Source: UBA168 sp011055275
GTDB taxonomy: Archaea; Thermoproteota; Thermoprotei_A; Marsarchaeales; UBA168
Assembly (NCBI GenBank): GCA_046635845.1
Contig: JAQQXN010000001.1
Strand: one strand, 5' to 3'
Length of the DNA: 64,000 bases
The notes under the pieces were generated by a model, which had not been told where the DNA came from, searched no databases, and was given only the letters and a program-made list of their open reading frames with translations. Below are positions 8,504 through 16,996 of this stretch, piece after piece. Position numbers and translations under genes: made by a program. Positions within the stretch are counted from its first letter, which is position 1. Every line of letters starts with the position of its first letter.

Positions 8504-9091
8504 ATGGTTGCTAAGAATAAGGTTAGCGAAACCGTGCGCTTTATAATTAGGCAGAACGCGATATACCAGTTCTTAGTAAATAGTGGGCTTGTGAACTCGA
8601 ATGCTCTTGCCCGGCAAATAAAGGACGCCGTGCAAACAATGACTGGAAAGGACGTAAAGGTAAACACGATCGCTAAGATAATATCGAGTATGAGGCCCTC
8701 GGACGTGAAGCCGTATATAGGGCTTCTCAACGTTGACGTCTCGCTGGATACAGATGTTGAAGAGTCAAACTACTCTTTTGAGGAATTCAAAGGGCTTGAC
8801 CTGAGCCAGGTGTACCTGGCGCTGGTGAGCAACGGAAGGGTCGTTGTGCTGAAAAGGAAGAGTGCCGCAATCAACTCCGATTCCGTGCTCTTAAAGGTGA
8901 CCTTCAGAGGAGGCGCTACCGCCTACCATCCCTTCTGGTTGCTCTTCAACAGCTTAGGTGTCGAAGTTAAGCATGTGGTAAGGCATGACAACACGCTATT
9001 CATATTTTTGAGGCGCTCTGATGCCATTCAGGCTCTGGCCGCGATAGAAAAGTTCTCAGCAGGTGCTGGGGTGACCAAAAGCGCTTTGTGA
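8504..9091 (+). CDS. Putative HTH/ACT-domain regulator
   Basis: This 195-residue protein resembles an archaeal group that joins an N-terminal helical DNA-binding-like region to ligand-binding ACT-like repeats. Residues 5-65 follow the pattern VxxxIRxNxxxYxFLxxxGLVNxxALARxIK. Residues 75-185 contain two beta-alpha-beta units (LDLSQVYLALVSNGRVVVL and NTLFIFLRRSDAIQALAAIE). No enzyme motif is present. ACT units usually bind small molecules such as amino acids. The position inside the sulfur locus suggests, without proof, regulation of those genes. TATA-like GCTTAAATT near 8471-8479 precedes the ATG at 8504 by about 29 nt. The 3' end overlaps the convergent TauE reading frame by 92 nt. Confidence 0.55.
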   Translation: MVAKNKVSETVRFIIRQNAIYQFLVNSGLVNSNALARQIKDAVQTMTGKDVKVNTIAKIISSMRPSDVKPYIGLLNVDVSLDTDVEESNYSFEEFKGLDLSQVYLALVSNGRVVVLKRKSAAINSDSVLLKVTFRGGATAYHPFWLLFNSLGVEVKHVVRHDNTLFIFLRRSDAIQALAAIEKFSAGAGVTKSAL

Positions 9092-9962
9092 GAAGCTGGC
9101 TTTGACCTAAGTTGCTATTTGTTCTGATTGGGCGCACGGCGGTTCGGTTAATTCCTGCAAGAAGCGCATGCGACGCTAAAGGTCGGCGGAATGCCGAGGC
9201 ATTTACGTAAAGCATGTACAGTGCAACCACTATTATTATCACCGCGAAAACCTGCGTAAGTCTCCTCTTCGGCATTCTGCCTGCCAGCTTTGCTCCTCCC
9301 CATCCGCCCAAGATCCCTCCAACGACGTAAAGGGCTGCGACCAAGACGTTGACCTCACCGCTTATGGCGTACCTGGCCGCGGTTGTGACCCCGAAAGTGC
9401 CTACGGCTATCAGAGAAGTTCCTACCGCCTCAATTATGTTGAGGCCACCGGATATTATGAGACCTGGCACTATGAGAAAACCCCCTCCTATTCCGAAGTA
9501 ACCGGACATAAGTCCGACTAGGAAGCCCATTCCCGCTACCTTCAGTATTGAGCCCTTTATGTTTGGTTCCGCAGCGACGTTGACGCACTTCCTTCTGAGC
9601 ATGTAGGCGGCTATGACGAGCATCAGTATGGCGAATATGAACAGGAGCTTTTTTCCCGGTGTTAGGAGCCCAAGGTCGCTACCTATGAGCGCGCCCACTA
9701 TTCCAGGCAGGCTGAACACCGCCCCCTCTTTCAGGTAAACGTGCTTGTCTAAGAAGTGCGGTATAACGTTTATGTAGGCGGTTATTCCAACGGCCAACGC
9801 GGTCGTCCCTATGGCCAAATGAGGATGATCGAATCCCACGAAATATATCAGGAGTGGGATGGCCAGAATAGAGCCGCCGCCTCCTATGAGCCCGAGAGAA
9901 AAGCCGACCAGTAGGCCCGACACAGCTGAAAGGGCCATCTGAAGTGGGGTGACCGTTATCAA
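9000..9962 (-). CDS. TauE/SafE-family sulfite/sulfur-compound exporter
   Basis: This is a membrane permease of the TauE/SafE (TSUP) family with about eight helices arranged as two repeats. Each repeat opens with a glycine-rich loop: GLIGGGGSILAIPLL and GYFGIGGGFLIVPGL. TSUP proteins export sulfite, sulfoacetate or similar anions. The start ATG (9962) follows the DsrE-like gene by 6 nt, so the two are cotranscribed. The recognisable domain ends near residue 255 (YMLYVNASAF). The remaining 65 or so residues are not membrane-like and run antisense into the convergent ACT-type gene, suggesting that an original stop codon was lost. Substrate is inferred from family and context. Confidence 0.85.
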   Translation of the reverse strand: MITVTPLQMALSAVSGLLVGFSLGLIGGGGSILAIPLLIYFVGFDHPHLAIGTTALAVGITAYINVIPHFLDKHVYLKEGAVFSLPGIVGALIGSDLGLLTPGKKLLFIFAILMLVIAAYMLRRKCVNVAAEPNIKGSILKVAGMGFLVGLMSGYFGIGGGFLIVPGLIISGGLNIIEAVGTSLIAVGTFGVTTAARYAISGEVNVLVAALYVVGGILGGWGGAKLAGRMPKRRLTQVFAVIIIVVALYMLYVNASAFRRPLASHALLAGINRTAVRPIRTNSNLGQSQLLTKRFWSPQHLLRTFLSRPEPEWHQSASKI

Positions 9963-9968
9963 CGCAGG

Positions 9969-10322
9969 TCAACTTCGGAACGTGATAACCGTGTAGCCAT
10001 CTTCTATCCTCGCGTTCGTCTCTACCGCCCCAAGTACTGGCTCAATTCCCGGAAAGATGTCTGCCTCGCTGAGTCCCTCCATGGCAAGGCTTACCTTGCA
10101 AGCCTTCAACGGTATGTGGGCCGCAAGCGCGGCATCCACTTGCTCCTTGAACTGAGGAGAACTTTGCTGGTTTTTGTTGACGGCCTCAACGCCTCTTCCC
10201 AGGAAGAGCATCTCCACAGTTGCCTTGGCTACGGTTGCAGCCTTAATGGAAAAGTTGAACGCAACCATTTCCGTGTTTATGTTATCTTTTCCCGTGTTTA
10301 CCATGACCAAAATCTTTGCCAT
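9969..10322 (-). CDS. DsrE-family protein
   Basis: This 117-residue DsrE-like protein starts MAKILVMVNTGKDN and has a candidate active cysteine in PLKACKVSLAMEGLSEADIF, the position where DsrE-family members carry persulfide sulfur. The end ARIEDGYTVITF also fits the family. Cytoplasmic sulfur transfer is the likely role. It is the first gene of a two-gene unit with the TauE exporter, which suggests that sulfur bound here may leave the cell as an oxidised anion or that the exporter relieves sulfite stress. A TATA-like box (10341-10350) is centred 24 nt before the ATG, and the shared ATGAATAATTT motif lies just upstream at 10361-10371. Confidence 0.8.
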   Translation of the reverse strand: MAKILVMVNTGKDNINTEMVAFNFSIKAATVAKATVEMLFLGRGVEAVNKNQQSSPQFKEQVDAALAAHIPLKACKVSLAMEGLSEADIFPGIEPVLGAVETNARIEDGYTVITFRS

Positions 10323-10360
10323 AAATAAGTTGGCCGGTCCGCTTTAAACCTTTCCGAAAA

Positions 10361-10383
10361 ATGAATAATTTAGCTAAAATGTG
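10361..10383 (-). promoter_or_regulatory. Putative shared operator upstream of second dsrE gene
   Basis: ATGAATAATTT at 10361-10371 (given on the plus strand) repeats the site at 7972-7982. Here it sits about 12 nt upstream of the TATA box of the minus-strand dsrE-tauE unit, a position suited to an activator. Confidence 0.4.
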
Positions 10384-10475
10384 ACAATTTAGGTTCGCAA
10401 AGTGGCGAGCGGGATGCTCGTAAGGAGTAAGCGCGATAGTCATGGCCCACGCTTTGAAGGGTCATGTCGCAGGGA

Positions 10476-11852
10476 TTACTTCTGGCCGGTGGCCTTCTGA
10501 GCTTTTTTGACCCCGAGTTTTTCCATGATGTCTTGCTGAATAACCTCAAGGCTTAGATCCTTGGTCTCTGGGACGTACTTCACGACGAATATCAGCGCGG
10601 CCACGCCCAATATTGCGTAAAGCAAGAAAGTGCCGGTCTTACCTAGAGCTTGAACCAAAAGCAGAAATGTGAGTGCCACCACGAAGTTTGATGCCCAGTT
10701 TGTGAGCGCGGCCATGCTGGTCGCCAATCCCCTCACGCTCAAGGGATAAATCTCCGATATGAGAAGCCAGAAGACAGGTCCAAGGCCTATGGCAAAGAAT
10801 CCCACATATGCCATTAAGCTAATGGCCGCAAGCGAGCCCGTGAAGGGGAAGTGAGAAACGAAAGCCGTAGCTAGCAAGACAAGCGAGGCTACCATGCCGC
10901 TTAGGCTCACTATGAGAAGCGGCCTCCTTCCAAGCCTATCGATAAGAGTAAGGGCAACCAGCGTAACCACGACGTTTACTGCGCCAACGCCTACCGTTGC
11001 GAAAATGGCTGCGCTAGCGGATACAAAACCGGCCAGCTGAAATATCGTTGGAGCATAGTATATGACCGTGTTTATCCCGGTCACCTGCTGAAAGACCGCA
11101 AGCAAAACTCCGATGATGAGCATTGGCTTCACGTCAGGAGTGAAAAGCTCCTTCCACCCGGTTTTTTCTTCCGCTAACTCCTTTTTGATCCTTTCAATTT
11201 CTGCCTGCGCCGCCTCCTTAGTCTCGTGTATTTGCTGCAACACGACCATTGCCTGGTCGTAATGTCCCTTGTCAATGAGCCACCTCGGGCTTTCTGGCAT
11301 CAGCGCCATGCCTATCACGAGAGCAAGACCTGGTATAACAGCTAAGCCAAACATGGCCCTCCAATTTGCCGCAGGGGCGAGGGCAAAGTCGATGAGGTAT
11401 GCCACAACGATGCCAATGGTCAGCACGAACTGAGCTAGCGACACCAGCTTCCCCCTCACGTTTGAGGGCGAGATTTCCGATATGTATAGGGGGGAAGTGA
11501 AAGAGGCCAATCCCACGCCCAAACCAGTGATTATCCTACCTGCAACCAACAACGCACTATTAGGGGCAACTGCTGCGACAACGGCCCCTACGGTAAACAG
11601 GATGCCTGCCGTTACTATCGATTTTCTTCTCCCCAACCTATCGGCCAGCACACCTCCAGATGCAGCGCCCAGCAATGCTCCTATAAGCACCGAGCTTACC
11701 ACAACCCCCTCTATCGAGTTGCTGAGCTGGAATTGCTGCTTTACAAAAAGTATGGCTCCTGAGATCACACCGGTATCGTAGCCAAAGAGCAAGCTGCCGA
11801 TTGATGTAGTGAGAGCGGCTAAGTATACAAAATCTTTTCCTCCGCGCATCAT
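10476..11852 (-). CDS. MFS sugar porter
   Basis: This 458-residue transporter of the major facilitator superfamily belongs to the sugar porter subgroup. Family signatures are in order: DTGVISGA in helix 1, GGVLADRLGRR after helix 2, SNVRGKL in the helix 4-5 region, PESPRWLIDKG after helix 6, DRLGRRPLL between helices 8 and 9, and PETKDLSLE after helix 12. A cytoplasmic loop of about 60 residues rich in Glu and Lys separates the two halves. Such porters move hexoses, pentoses or inositol with protons, which fits an acidophile. It lies downstream of a glucoamylase on the same strand, so glucose or maltose-derived sugar is a reasonable guess. Promoter elements lie at 11869-11883. Confidence 0.92.
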   Translation of the reverse strand: MMRGGKDFVYLAALTTSIGSLLFGYDTGVISGAILFVKQQFQLSNSIEGVVVSSVLIGALLGAASGGVLADRLGRRKSIVTAGILFTVGAVVAAVAPNSALLVAGRIITGLGVGLASFTSPLYISEISPSNVRGKLVSLAQFVLTIGIVVAYLIDFALAPAANWRAMFGLAVIPGLALVIGMALMPESPRWLIDKGHYDQAMVVLQQIHETKEAAQAEIERIKKELAEEKTGWKELFTPDVKPMLIIGVLLAVFQQVTGINTVIYYAPTIFQLAGFVSASAAIFATVGVGAVNVVVTLVALTLIDRLGRRPLLIVSLSGMVASLVLLATAFVSHFPFTGSLAAISLMAYVGFFAIGLGPVFWLLISEIYPLSVRGLATSMAALTNWASNFVVALTFLLLVQALGKTGTFLLYAILGVAALIFVVKYVPETKDLSLEVIQQDIMEKLGVKKAQKATGQK

Positions 11853-12072
11853 GAACCCATCCTCACCCGTTTAAGTATATCTGAAGCGACTTTTATCGGT
11901 CGTGGTCTTATTCAAAAAGAATTTTTAGTAAAATAAGAAATTTTTCGTGTTTTTCAGCGTTTCACTTGGCGCGAAACTAAAACCGCTTAACGTGAACCAG
12001 ACGGCGGTTTCGATGGCAGATTGCTTACCTAGCCAAAGGGCATGCCTTCAAGGATAAGCAGCGTTCCGCGCG

Positions 12073-13944
12073 TTAGGAAGGGGATGGTGGTTGGGGAATG
12101 CCTTGGCCAAAGCGCGGCGGTGCCAGCATCAGGTAAGTCCTGAGGTATTCGGCATGGCTCCAGAGAAGGGGAGTGACTGAAAGGGGGCTCTTGTCGAACG
12201 GACTTATCTGCTCTGGCAGCAGGTTTGAGGCCGTCTTAACCGACCTGATCCAGTCCAATAGTTTCTCGGCCTCCGCCGTTTGGCCCTTGGCGGCGTAGCA
12301 CTGGGCCAGCCAAGCAGTCGTTATGATCCAAGGATTGCCGGGTTTGCCGGTGTAATCGCCGGCGATCCTTTGGTACTGGTCATTTTCGTACCTGGCTAGA
12401 CCACCAGACGAGTTAACCCAGAGTTTCTCAACTACCTTGACAACCGAAGACTCCGCCATGGGGTCCTTTGGGTCTATCACCTTGAAGTTGATGACACCCA
12501 AAATGCTTGAGTCGATCGTGGGATCGGTACTCACTATCTTTCCGTTGTTCACGTGAACTGTTTTATAGAACGCCCGCGTCGCGGGATTAAACATGTAATT
12601 TTTCAACGCCCAAGCGACTTCGTCAGCGGCCTTTCCCCACGTAGTTGCATGCGGTGCGTCGCCCAGAATCCTCGCGAATTGGCTCGCAGCTCTGAGGCCA
12701 GCAACAACGGAGGCCACGGTATATGTGTGAACGCCGAGCTTCTCTTCCCACAGGTCGTAGCTTTCAAGCGGTAACTTGAGGACCGGATCTCTAAATTTCG
12801 TCATGAAGTCCGCGGCCCTTGCAAGCGTATCGTAGACCTCCTTCAGTAGGTCATAATCCCGCGAGCCCGTGAAATAGTCCCAAAAGGTGTATATGAGCGT
12901 AGCTACCTCGTCCTCTTGGAAGTTGAGCGAGGTGTCACTCCTCACGGTCCAGGCATGCCAGGTACTGCCCATGGTCCCGTCGGCGTTAAACTTCTGATAC
13001 AGATAGCCCTCCGGATTGAATAACCTGAACGCAAAGGAAAAGTACTTCCTGGTGAATGCCCAATAGCCGGCCATGTTTATCACAGAGGCCACGAGCGAGG
13101 CATCGCGAGGCCATGTGTAAGCGTAAGTGTCGAGGTTGAACTTCAATATGCTGGTATCGAGGGAGGCAGGTATAGCCCCATTATCTCCCACGTGGCCTAG
13201 CAGAACGGCCAAGCTTGTCTTCGCGAGGGAATCCGATAGCGAGCGATCTGACGTGATCTCTTCCCAATACATCGTCGTCTTATTCATGTGGAAATCGGGA
13301 TGCGCCTTTAACTCGGCCACCCTTTGGCGGACAACCTCGTGGTCAGGCCCAGCCACGATGAAGTAATAGAAGTCCTTCGACGCTATCGAGAGGGCAGACG
13401 CAACCGAGCCCTGAGCTATTGGGTTCTTACCGAGAGACCCATCTTCGCAGTCGGGCAGCACGACGTTTTGGTCGCGTCTACCCGTGGTGTACTCGTATAT
13501 GGGAGAAGTTGATGCCATGCCAAACCAAGTATCATCTTTGTAGTGGTAAACCGTATCTTCCGCTGGATCGTAGAAGGCGGTATCGCCTATCTCGTAATCG
13601 TTCAGCTTAAAGTCGTTGTAAAATATCACCCGAACAAAGCCAGGCCCCTCGATGGAGACCTTCCTTATTATGGCAGGATAATCTAGGCATACAACGTCTT
13701 GCATGGAAATGCTCAGGCCGTCCCATTGAGCGTGCAGGGAACCCCTCAGGCCATCCATGCCAACGCCCTTTTGCTTTACGCTTTCAAGCCACGCAAAGTT
13801 GCCATCATGCCATATGCCGATCTTGAACCTACCTCCGACGGAGTGATTGTGCTTACCCAGGTATGGGTAGTAGAGATCGCGCACGTAATAATCTGAGTCG
13901 TAAAGGGCGGCCAAAGAGCCATTGCTTATGAATATAGACCTCAT
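12073..13944 (-). CDS. Glucoamylase, glycoside hydrolase family 15
   Basis: This is a 623-residue GH15 enzyme that releases glucose from the ends of alpha-glucans; archaeal relatives also include trehalases. Residues 1-220 form the N-terminal beta-sandwich typical of prokaryotic GH15. The (alpha/alpha)6 barrel follows with TYAYTWPRDASL around residues 273-284, the general acid in DLWEE (Glu400-401) and the general base in LLPEQ (Glu578). No signal peptide is seen, so it likely acts on intracellular glycogen or imported oligosaccharides. A sugar porter lies downstream on the same strand. A TATA-like box (13963-13971) is centred 23 nt before the ATG. Trehalase activity is the main alternative. 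Confidence 0.92.
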   Translation of the reverse strand: MRSIFISNGSLAALYDSDYYVRDLYYPYLGKHNHSVGGRFKIGIWHDGNFAWLESVKQKGVGMDGLRGSLHAQWDGLSISMQDVVCLDYPAIIRKVSIEGPGFVRVIFYNDFKLNDYEIGDTAFYDPAEDTVYHYKDDTWFGMASTSPIYEYTTGRRDQNVVLPDCEDGSLGKNPIAQGSVASALSIASKDFYYFIVAGPDHEVVRQRVAELKAHPDFHMNKTTMYWEEITSDRSLSDSLAKTSLAVLLGHVGDNGAIPASLDTSILKFNLDTYAYTWPRDASLVASVINMAGYWAFTRKYFSFAFRLFNPEGYLYQKFNADGTMGSTWHAWTVRSDTSLNFQEDEVATLIYTFWDYFTGSRDYDLLKEVYDTLARAADFMTKFRDPVLKLPLESYDLWEEKLGVHTYTVASVVAGLRAASQFARILGDAPHATTWGKAADEVAWALKNYMFNPATRAFYKTVHVNNGKIVSTDPTIDSSILGVINFKVIDPKDPMAESSVVKVVEKLWVNSSGGLARYENDQYQRIAGDYTGKPGNPWIITTAWLAQCYAAKGQTAEAEKLLDWIRSVKTASNLLPEQISPFDKSPLSVTPLLWSHAEYLRTYLMLAPPRFGQGIPQPPSPS

Positions 13945-14433
13945 GAACTGATCTGGGCTTATGGTATAAACTTTTCCTAATGGTTTTCTGTTGCACGTTT
14001 CTAAGTGATATGCATTTTTTGGTTTCTTGCGATTTGCGGTTGCAATTTAAATGGCCTGTTAAACATGGGCGCTTTCTAAAAGCGGATTCTTGGAAGTCTT
14101 CGTCCGTAAACCATCTCTTCCTGGTGTCTTCAGCAATAAAGATGAATTGTTGCGGATTCGGCATTTTGAAAGACGACTTACTTACTTTCGTCTTATTGCT
14201 GCCAAGTTACCTTCAAGCCAATTTAAAGTCGATATTATCAGTTTTCCTCTCATAACTAAAATTGAGTAAATTTTTAACGATGAAAAAATCTCCTTGCACG
14301 CGAACGTTGGGCTGGGCAAGCAGCTTTTCCGTTTGTAAGAGCGTCAAGCAGTTTTTCAGATTGCCCAAAGGTACCTTGTACTCGTGAAGGCCGACGGCTT
14401 CCCTTTACGTCCACGGGCCACTAGATCGTGTAG
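13945..14433. other. Intergenic region upstream of glucoamylase, no supported gene
   Basis: Contains the glucoamylase promoter. Open frames on both strands (for example 13980-14255) have no family signature. AT content rises toward 14300. No RNA gene is recognised. Confidence 0.4.
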
Positions 14434-14679
14434 CTCCTGATAAACGAGCGGAGTCTTTTCCTTGGCGTGAAGGAGGGGATGACCGAGGTCAGGAGGCCGA
14501 GAGGAAAGGGGATGGCAAAGGAGAGAAAAAGAAAATAAGGGAGAGAGGAAAGGGTACTCGAGGTCGCTGTCCCGAAGCTCGACCAGGTCTCCGTTCTCAC
14601 GAGGAGCGTTGCTTTTTCCTCGGACTCCGTCAGGCTTCTCTCGGAGTACCACATCCCCCTGGTCTTCTACTCCGGCTAG
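14434..14679 (+). pseudogene. cas1: Relic of cas1, N-terminal domain
   Basis: Reading one frame from 14434 gives SLFLGVKEGMTEVRRPRGKG, one in-frame TAA (14536-14538), then VLEVAVPKLDQVSVLTRSVA and FSSDSVRLLSEYHIPLVFYSG before a second stop. The second part follows the Cas1 N-terminal beta-domain pattern (EIPLxxLDxVxVLxRxVSxSSxAxRLLxExxIPxVFxS). Cas1 is the integrase that inserts spacers into CRISPR arrays. Only about 80 of some 320 residues remain; the catalytic C-terminal domain is gone and no CRISPR repeats lie nearby. I recognise it by pattern, not by alignment. Confidence 0.6.
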
Positions 14680-15017
14680 TTCGTCTTTATAAGCTTTCGT
14701 TAATAATTCATGAGGGATCGCGTTTTTTCCTTAGTGTTAAATAACGTAATGTGCAAGTACGAAACAAGTATTAAGCTTCTCTGAAGAGGAGCCTGACACA
14801 GAGATCATAGCGATTTCTTAAAAATAAAAACACTTTTAGCAAAGAGAGAAATCTGGAATTATATTAAGGTGAAAATAAAAGATACGGGTCTATTTATTAA
14901 GAAGAAGGAAACCGTTATTTGACTACCCGCTTGCGCAGAGATTTAAAAAGCCGTGGGCTTGCGACGCTATAGTCTGCTATGCTAGGGCAGTAATGCGAAA
15001 ATGTAGAGGTGAAATTC
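14680..15017. other. AT-rich region downstream of cas1 relic
   Basis: Strongly AT-rich, with many A-runs around 14820-14910. No CRISPR repeat, RNA gene or coding frame is recognised. It may be the decayed remainder of the CRISPR locus or an insertion scar. Confidence 0.4.
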
Positions 15018-15371
15018 CTAATTTTTCATGGCGATGTTATGCTCTTTCAGTAGTTTTGGTATGATTGCCGCTATTTCTTTCCCCCTGTAGCCTTCTTCGT
15101 GTCTGTAAATAGTCTGGAATTTTCTTCCATGCCCGTGGAAGCCGATCCATTCGGGTTCGCCGTCATAGAAGTCAGACATTTCCACGTAAAGAGTGCCCTT
15201 GGGGGGAGAACCACTTACCTGAATAACGAGCGTGGACAACTGGCCGTTATTACCGTAAACAGGCACCACAAGTAGTTCTCTGTGTGAATCATAGCCATAG
15301 CCGTATTTATACATTATAAACTTTTTTATTGTCTCTTCGGCAGTTTCATTAGGTTTCTGATCTTCTGCCAA
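15018..15371 (-). CDS. Hypothetical protein, 117 aa
   Basis: I do not recognise a family. The predicted soluble protein has an acidic N-terminus with ETAEETIKKFIMYKYGYGYD, then several beta-strand-like segments (ELLVVPVYG, STLVIQVSG, GTLYVEMSD) and a C-terminal helix. The codon pattern is coding-like. It would start with TTG at 15371; possible promoter elements are TCTATAATGG near 15385-15394 and AATATAAAC near 15407-15415. It sits between the cas1 relic and a MITE, so it may be accessory-island cargo. Confidence 0.45.
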   Translation of the reverse strand: MAEDQKPNETAEETIKKFIMYKYGYGYDSHRELLVVPVYGNNGQLSTLVIQVSGSPPKGTLYVEMSDFYDGEPEWIGFHGHGRKFQTIYRHEEGYRGKEIAAIIPKLLKEHNIAMKN

Positions 15372-15419
15372 GGTTCACGGTCCCCATTATAGATCGCATC
15401 ATGCCAATATAAACATTGT

Positions 15420-15588
15420 GCAAACCGAGCGTTGTTGAATAATGCTCATGAAATTTCGATGGCTGCTACTGTTTCATGAGGAAAAACCGGAGGAAAGCCG
15501 AAAATTCCTCATGAGACCCGATTTATTGCAAAAATTATGAGTAAATTCATGAGCAGTTCTCGAATTATTCAACAATGCAGCAAACCGA
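15420..15588. mobile_element. MITE copy 1 with 9-bp target duplication
   Basis: A non-coding element of about 151 bp (15429-15579) is bounded by inverted ends GCGTTGTTGAATAAT and ATTATTCAACAATGC, matching at 14 of 15 positions. The 9-mer GCAAACCGA flanks it on both sides (15420-15428 and 15580-15588) as a target-site duplication. The interior is AT-rich with CATGA-rich palindromic stretches and no coding frame. A diverged second copy lies at about 22434-22583. The transposase that would mobilise it is not in the window. Confidence 0.75.
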
Positions 15589-15710
15589 ATACCGATCCGT
15601 TAAACCGACATATTATTATACTCGCTGTACCTGACTGGGTTATTTGGTAAGCAATCGTGGTACCTTCCGCGTAGTACTTCACACAGCGAAAAATCTAAGC
15701 GTCTGCGTAT

Positions 15711-15969
15711 ATCCCCCTTTCCGAGAGGGTGCAGAGGATAGTCGACATGTGGAGGCAGAAGGTGAGGGACTACGACCGCATATACCAGGAGGGCGTGGCG
15801 GTACTGAGCGACATAAACGAGGGCGACAAGAGGAGGGATGAGCTGGGATTCCCTTATAGGGTTGAAGAAGGAGTACGGGCTTTCCCTCAAGGACGTGGAT
15901 GCCCTGCAGGAGGAAGTGATGAGGTGGGTGTACCGTTATGAGTCGCAGGTTCGAAGGCATAGACTATGA
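15711..15969 (+). pseudogene. Relic of type I restriction subunit R (HsdR), C-terminal tail, frameshifted
   Basis: Frame 3 gives LSERVQRIVDMWRQKVRDYD, then a Glu/Lys-rich helix ending RRDELGFPY near 15860. The frame then shifts: from 15862 frame 1 gives LKKEYGLSLKDVDALQEEVM and RWVYRYESQ, ending at 15969. Together they resemble the helical C-terminal domain of HsdR, which ends in this helix-turn-helix style. The rest of HsdR and the HsdM and HsdS genes are absent. The relic overlaps the start of the YgjP-type peptidase gene, an arrangement known for type I restriction loci. Identification is by pattern only. Confidence 0.55.
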
Positions 15970-16489
15970 GGTGGTCAGGAGGCGCGTGAGGTACCCAAGG
16001 CTGGAGCTGAAGACGTGCAAGCTGGTCGTTGTGCTTCCGCTCGAATACGAGGACGAGCAGGGCCTCATAAAGAGGCACAAGAGGTGGCTCAGCTCCAGGC
16101 TGGAGGAGATCGCCGAAAGCAGGAAGAGGGCGGAGGGATTGCCGCTGGGGACTTGCTCGAGTGACGCGCTGAGGGGCGAGGTGAGGTCCGCCCTTTCAGA
16201 ATACGAGGAAGAGCTTGGCGTTAAGGTCAACGCCGTCTTTTTCAGGAGGATGAACTCCAAGTGGGCCAGCCTCTCGAAGAGGGGAAACCTCACCGTGAAC
16301 ACGTTGTTGGCCTGCCTTCCAGATATGTACGTCCGTTACGCGGTCTTCCACGAGCTGGCCCACTTCTTCCGCAGAAAGCATGACGGCAAGTTCTGGAGGT
16401 TGGTCGAGAAGGAGTTCAAGGACCACGCTGGAATCGAGGGAGACCTTAGGGCTTACTGGTTCAGGCTGGCCCGCGAGGGGGCGGGGTGA
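15938..16489 (+). CDS. YgjP-type (M48-like) zinc metallopeptidase domain protein
   Basis: This 183-residue protein of the YgjP/DUF45 family carries the zinc site HELAHFFRRKHDGKFW: HExxH with the third ligand His seven residues further on. Before it comes the family stretch RMNSKWASLSKRGNLTVNTL. YgjP proteins often sit at the end of type I restriction-modification operons, where their role is not settled; a regulatory or self-processing protease is one idea. Here it overlaps the tail of an hsdR relic, so it appears to have outlived its system. ATG at 15938 lies within the relic. High coding quality suggests it is intact. Confidence 0.85.
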   Translation: MSRRFEGIDYEVVRRRVRYPRLELKTCKLVVVLPLEYEDEQGLIKRHKRWLSSRLEEIAESRKRAEGLPLGTCSSDALRGEVRSALSEYEEELGVKVNAVFFRRMNSKWASLSKRGNLTVNTLLACLPDMYVRYAVFHELAHFFRRKHDGKFWRLVEKEFKDHAGIEGDLRAYWFRLAREGAG

Positions 16490-16794
16490 TGGGGCCCCTG
16501 CGCGGGAACGCCAACTGGTTGCCGGCGACCAGCGGGAGGACGCGCGGGTTTCGCTGGACGCCACTGGGTTGATCGCGCTGCCGGAGGGCCGCGAAATCGT
16601 TCACCGGTCGTAGGACTTATGGCGTTTGAAAGTAAGGTGCCCTTCAATTTGCGGTCGTTCCCGGGTTTTGACTGCCTCGCGCGCTTCGAGGCAGCCCGCA
16701 ACTTTTGCCCTCGCTCCTCCTGCCAGCCGACCGCCCAGGTCTCACCCGGCTTCGGCGGTGCCGCGCTTGCTTGCCATTGCTCGCACTTTGCTTC
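16490..16794. other. GC-rich intergenic region
   Basis: No supported gene. It is GC-rich with several short inverted repeats and lies between the YgjP-type gene and the phased repeat tract. Confidence 0.4.
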
Positions 16795-16870
16795 TTACTG
16801 ATATTACCGACGCTTACTGCAGTTTACCGACGCTTAATCCTGTTTACTGACGTTACTGATGTTTACTAGT
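16795..16870 (+). repeat. Phased 10-bp direct repeats upstream of RHH/coiled-coil gene
   Basis: Eight TTAC-like units begin at 16795, 16804, 16814, 16824, 16834, 16844, 16853 and 16863, so spacing is 9-10 bp throughout. The best units read TTACCGACGC or TTACTGACGT; the fifth reads TTAATCCTGT. A period of one helical turn places every unit on the same face of the DNA, as in iterons, centromere-like partition sites and cooperative RHH operators. The tract ends about 125 bp before the TATA box of the next gene. Confidence 0.6.
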
Positions 16871-16996
16871 GGACTAAAATTGAGGCCCCTAGGGCGTACC
16901 CGTATAGTATGCGCAAAGGCCGGAGCAAGTAGCACCATTTTTTCATCCGATTTCCTGCAAAAATTCTATACCTTACAGAAAAAACCCAGAAAAACG

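Noticed and set aside
14680..15017. CRISPR array beside the cas1 relic
   Set aside because: No regularly spaced repeats are present; the stretch is only AT-rich.
16380..16613. Arg/Gly-rich frame overlapping the YgjP-type gene end
   Set aside because: It is a shadow frame in GC-rich sequence with no start signal.
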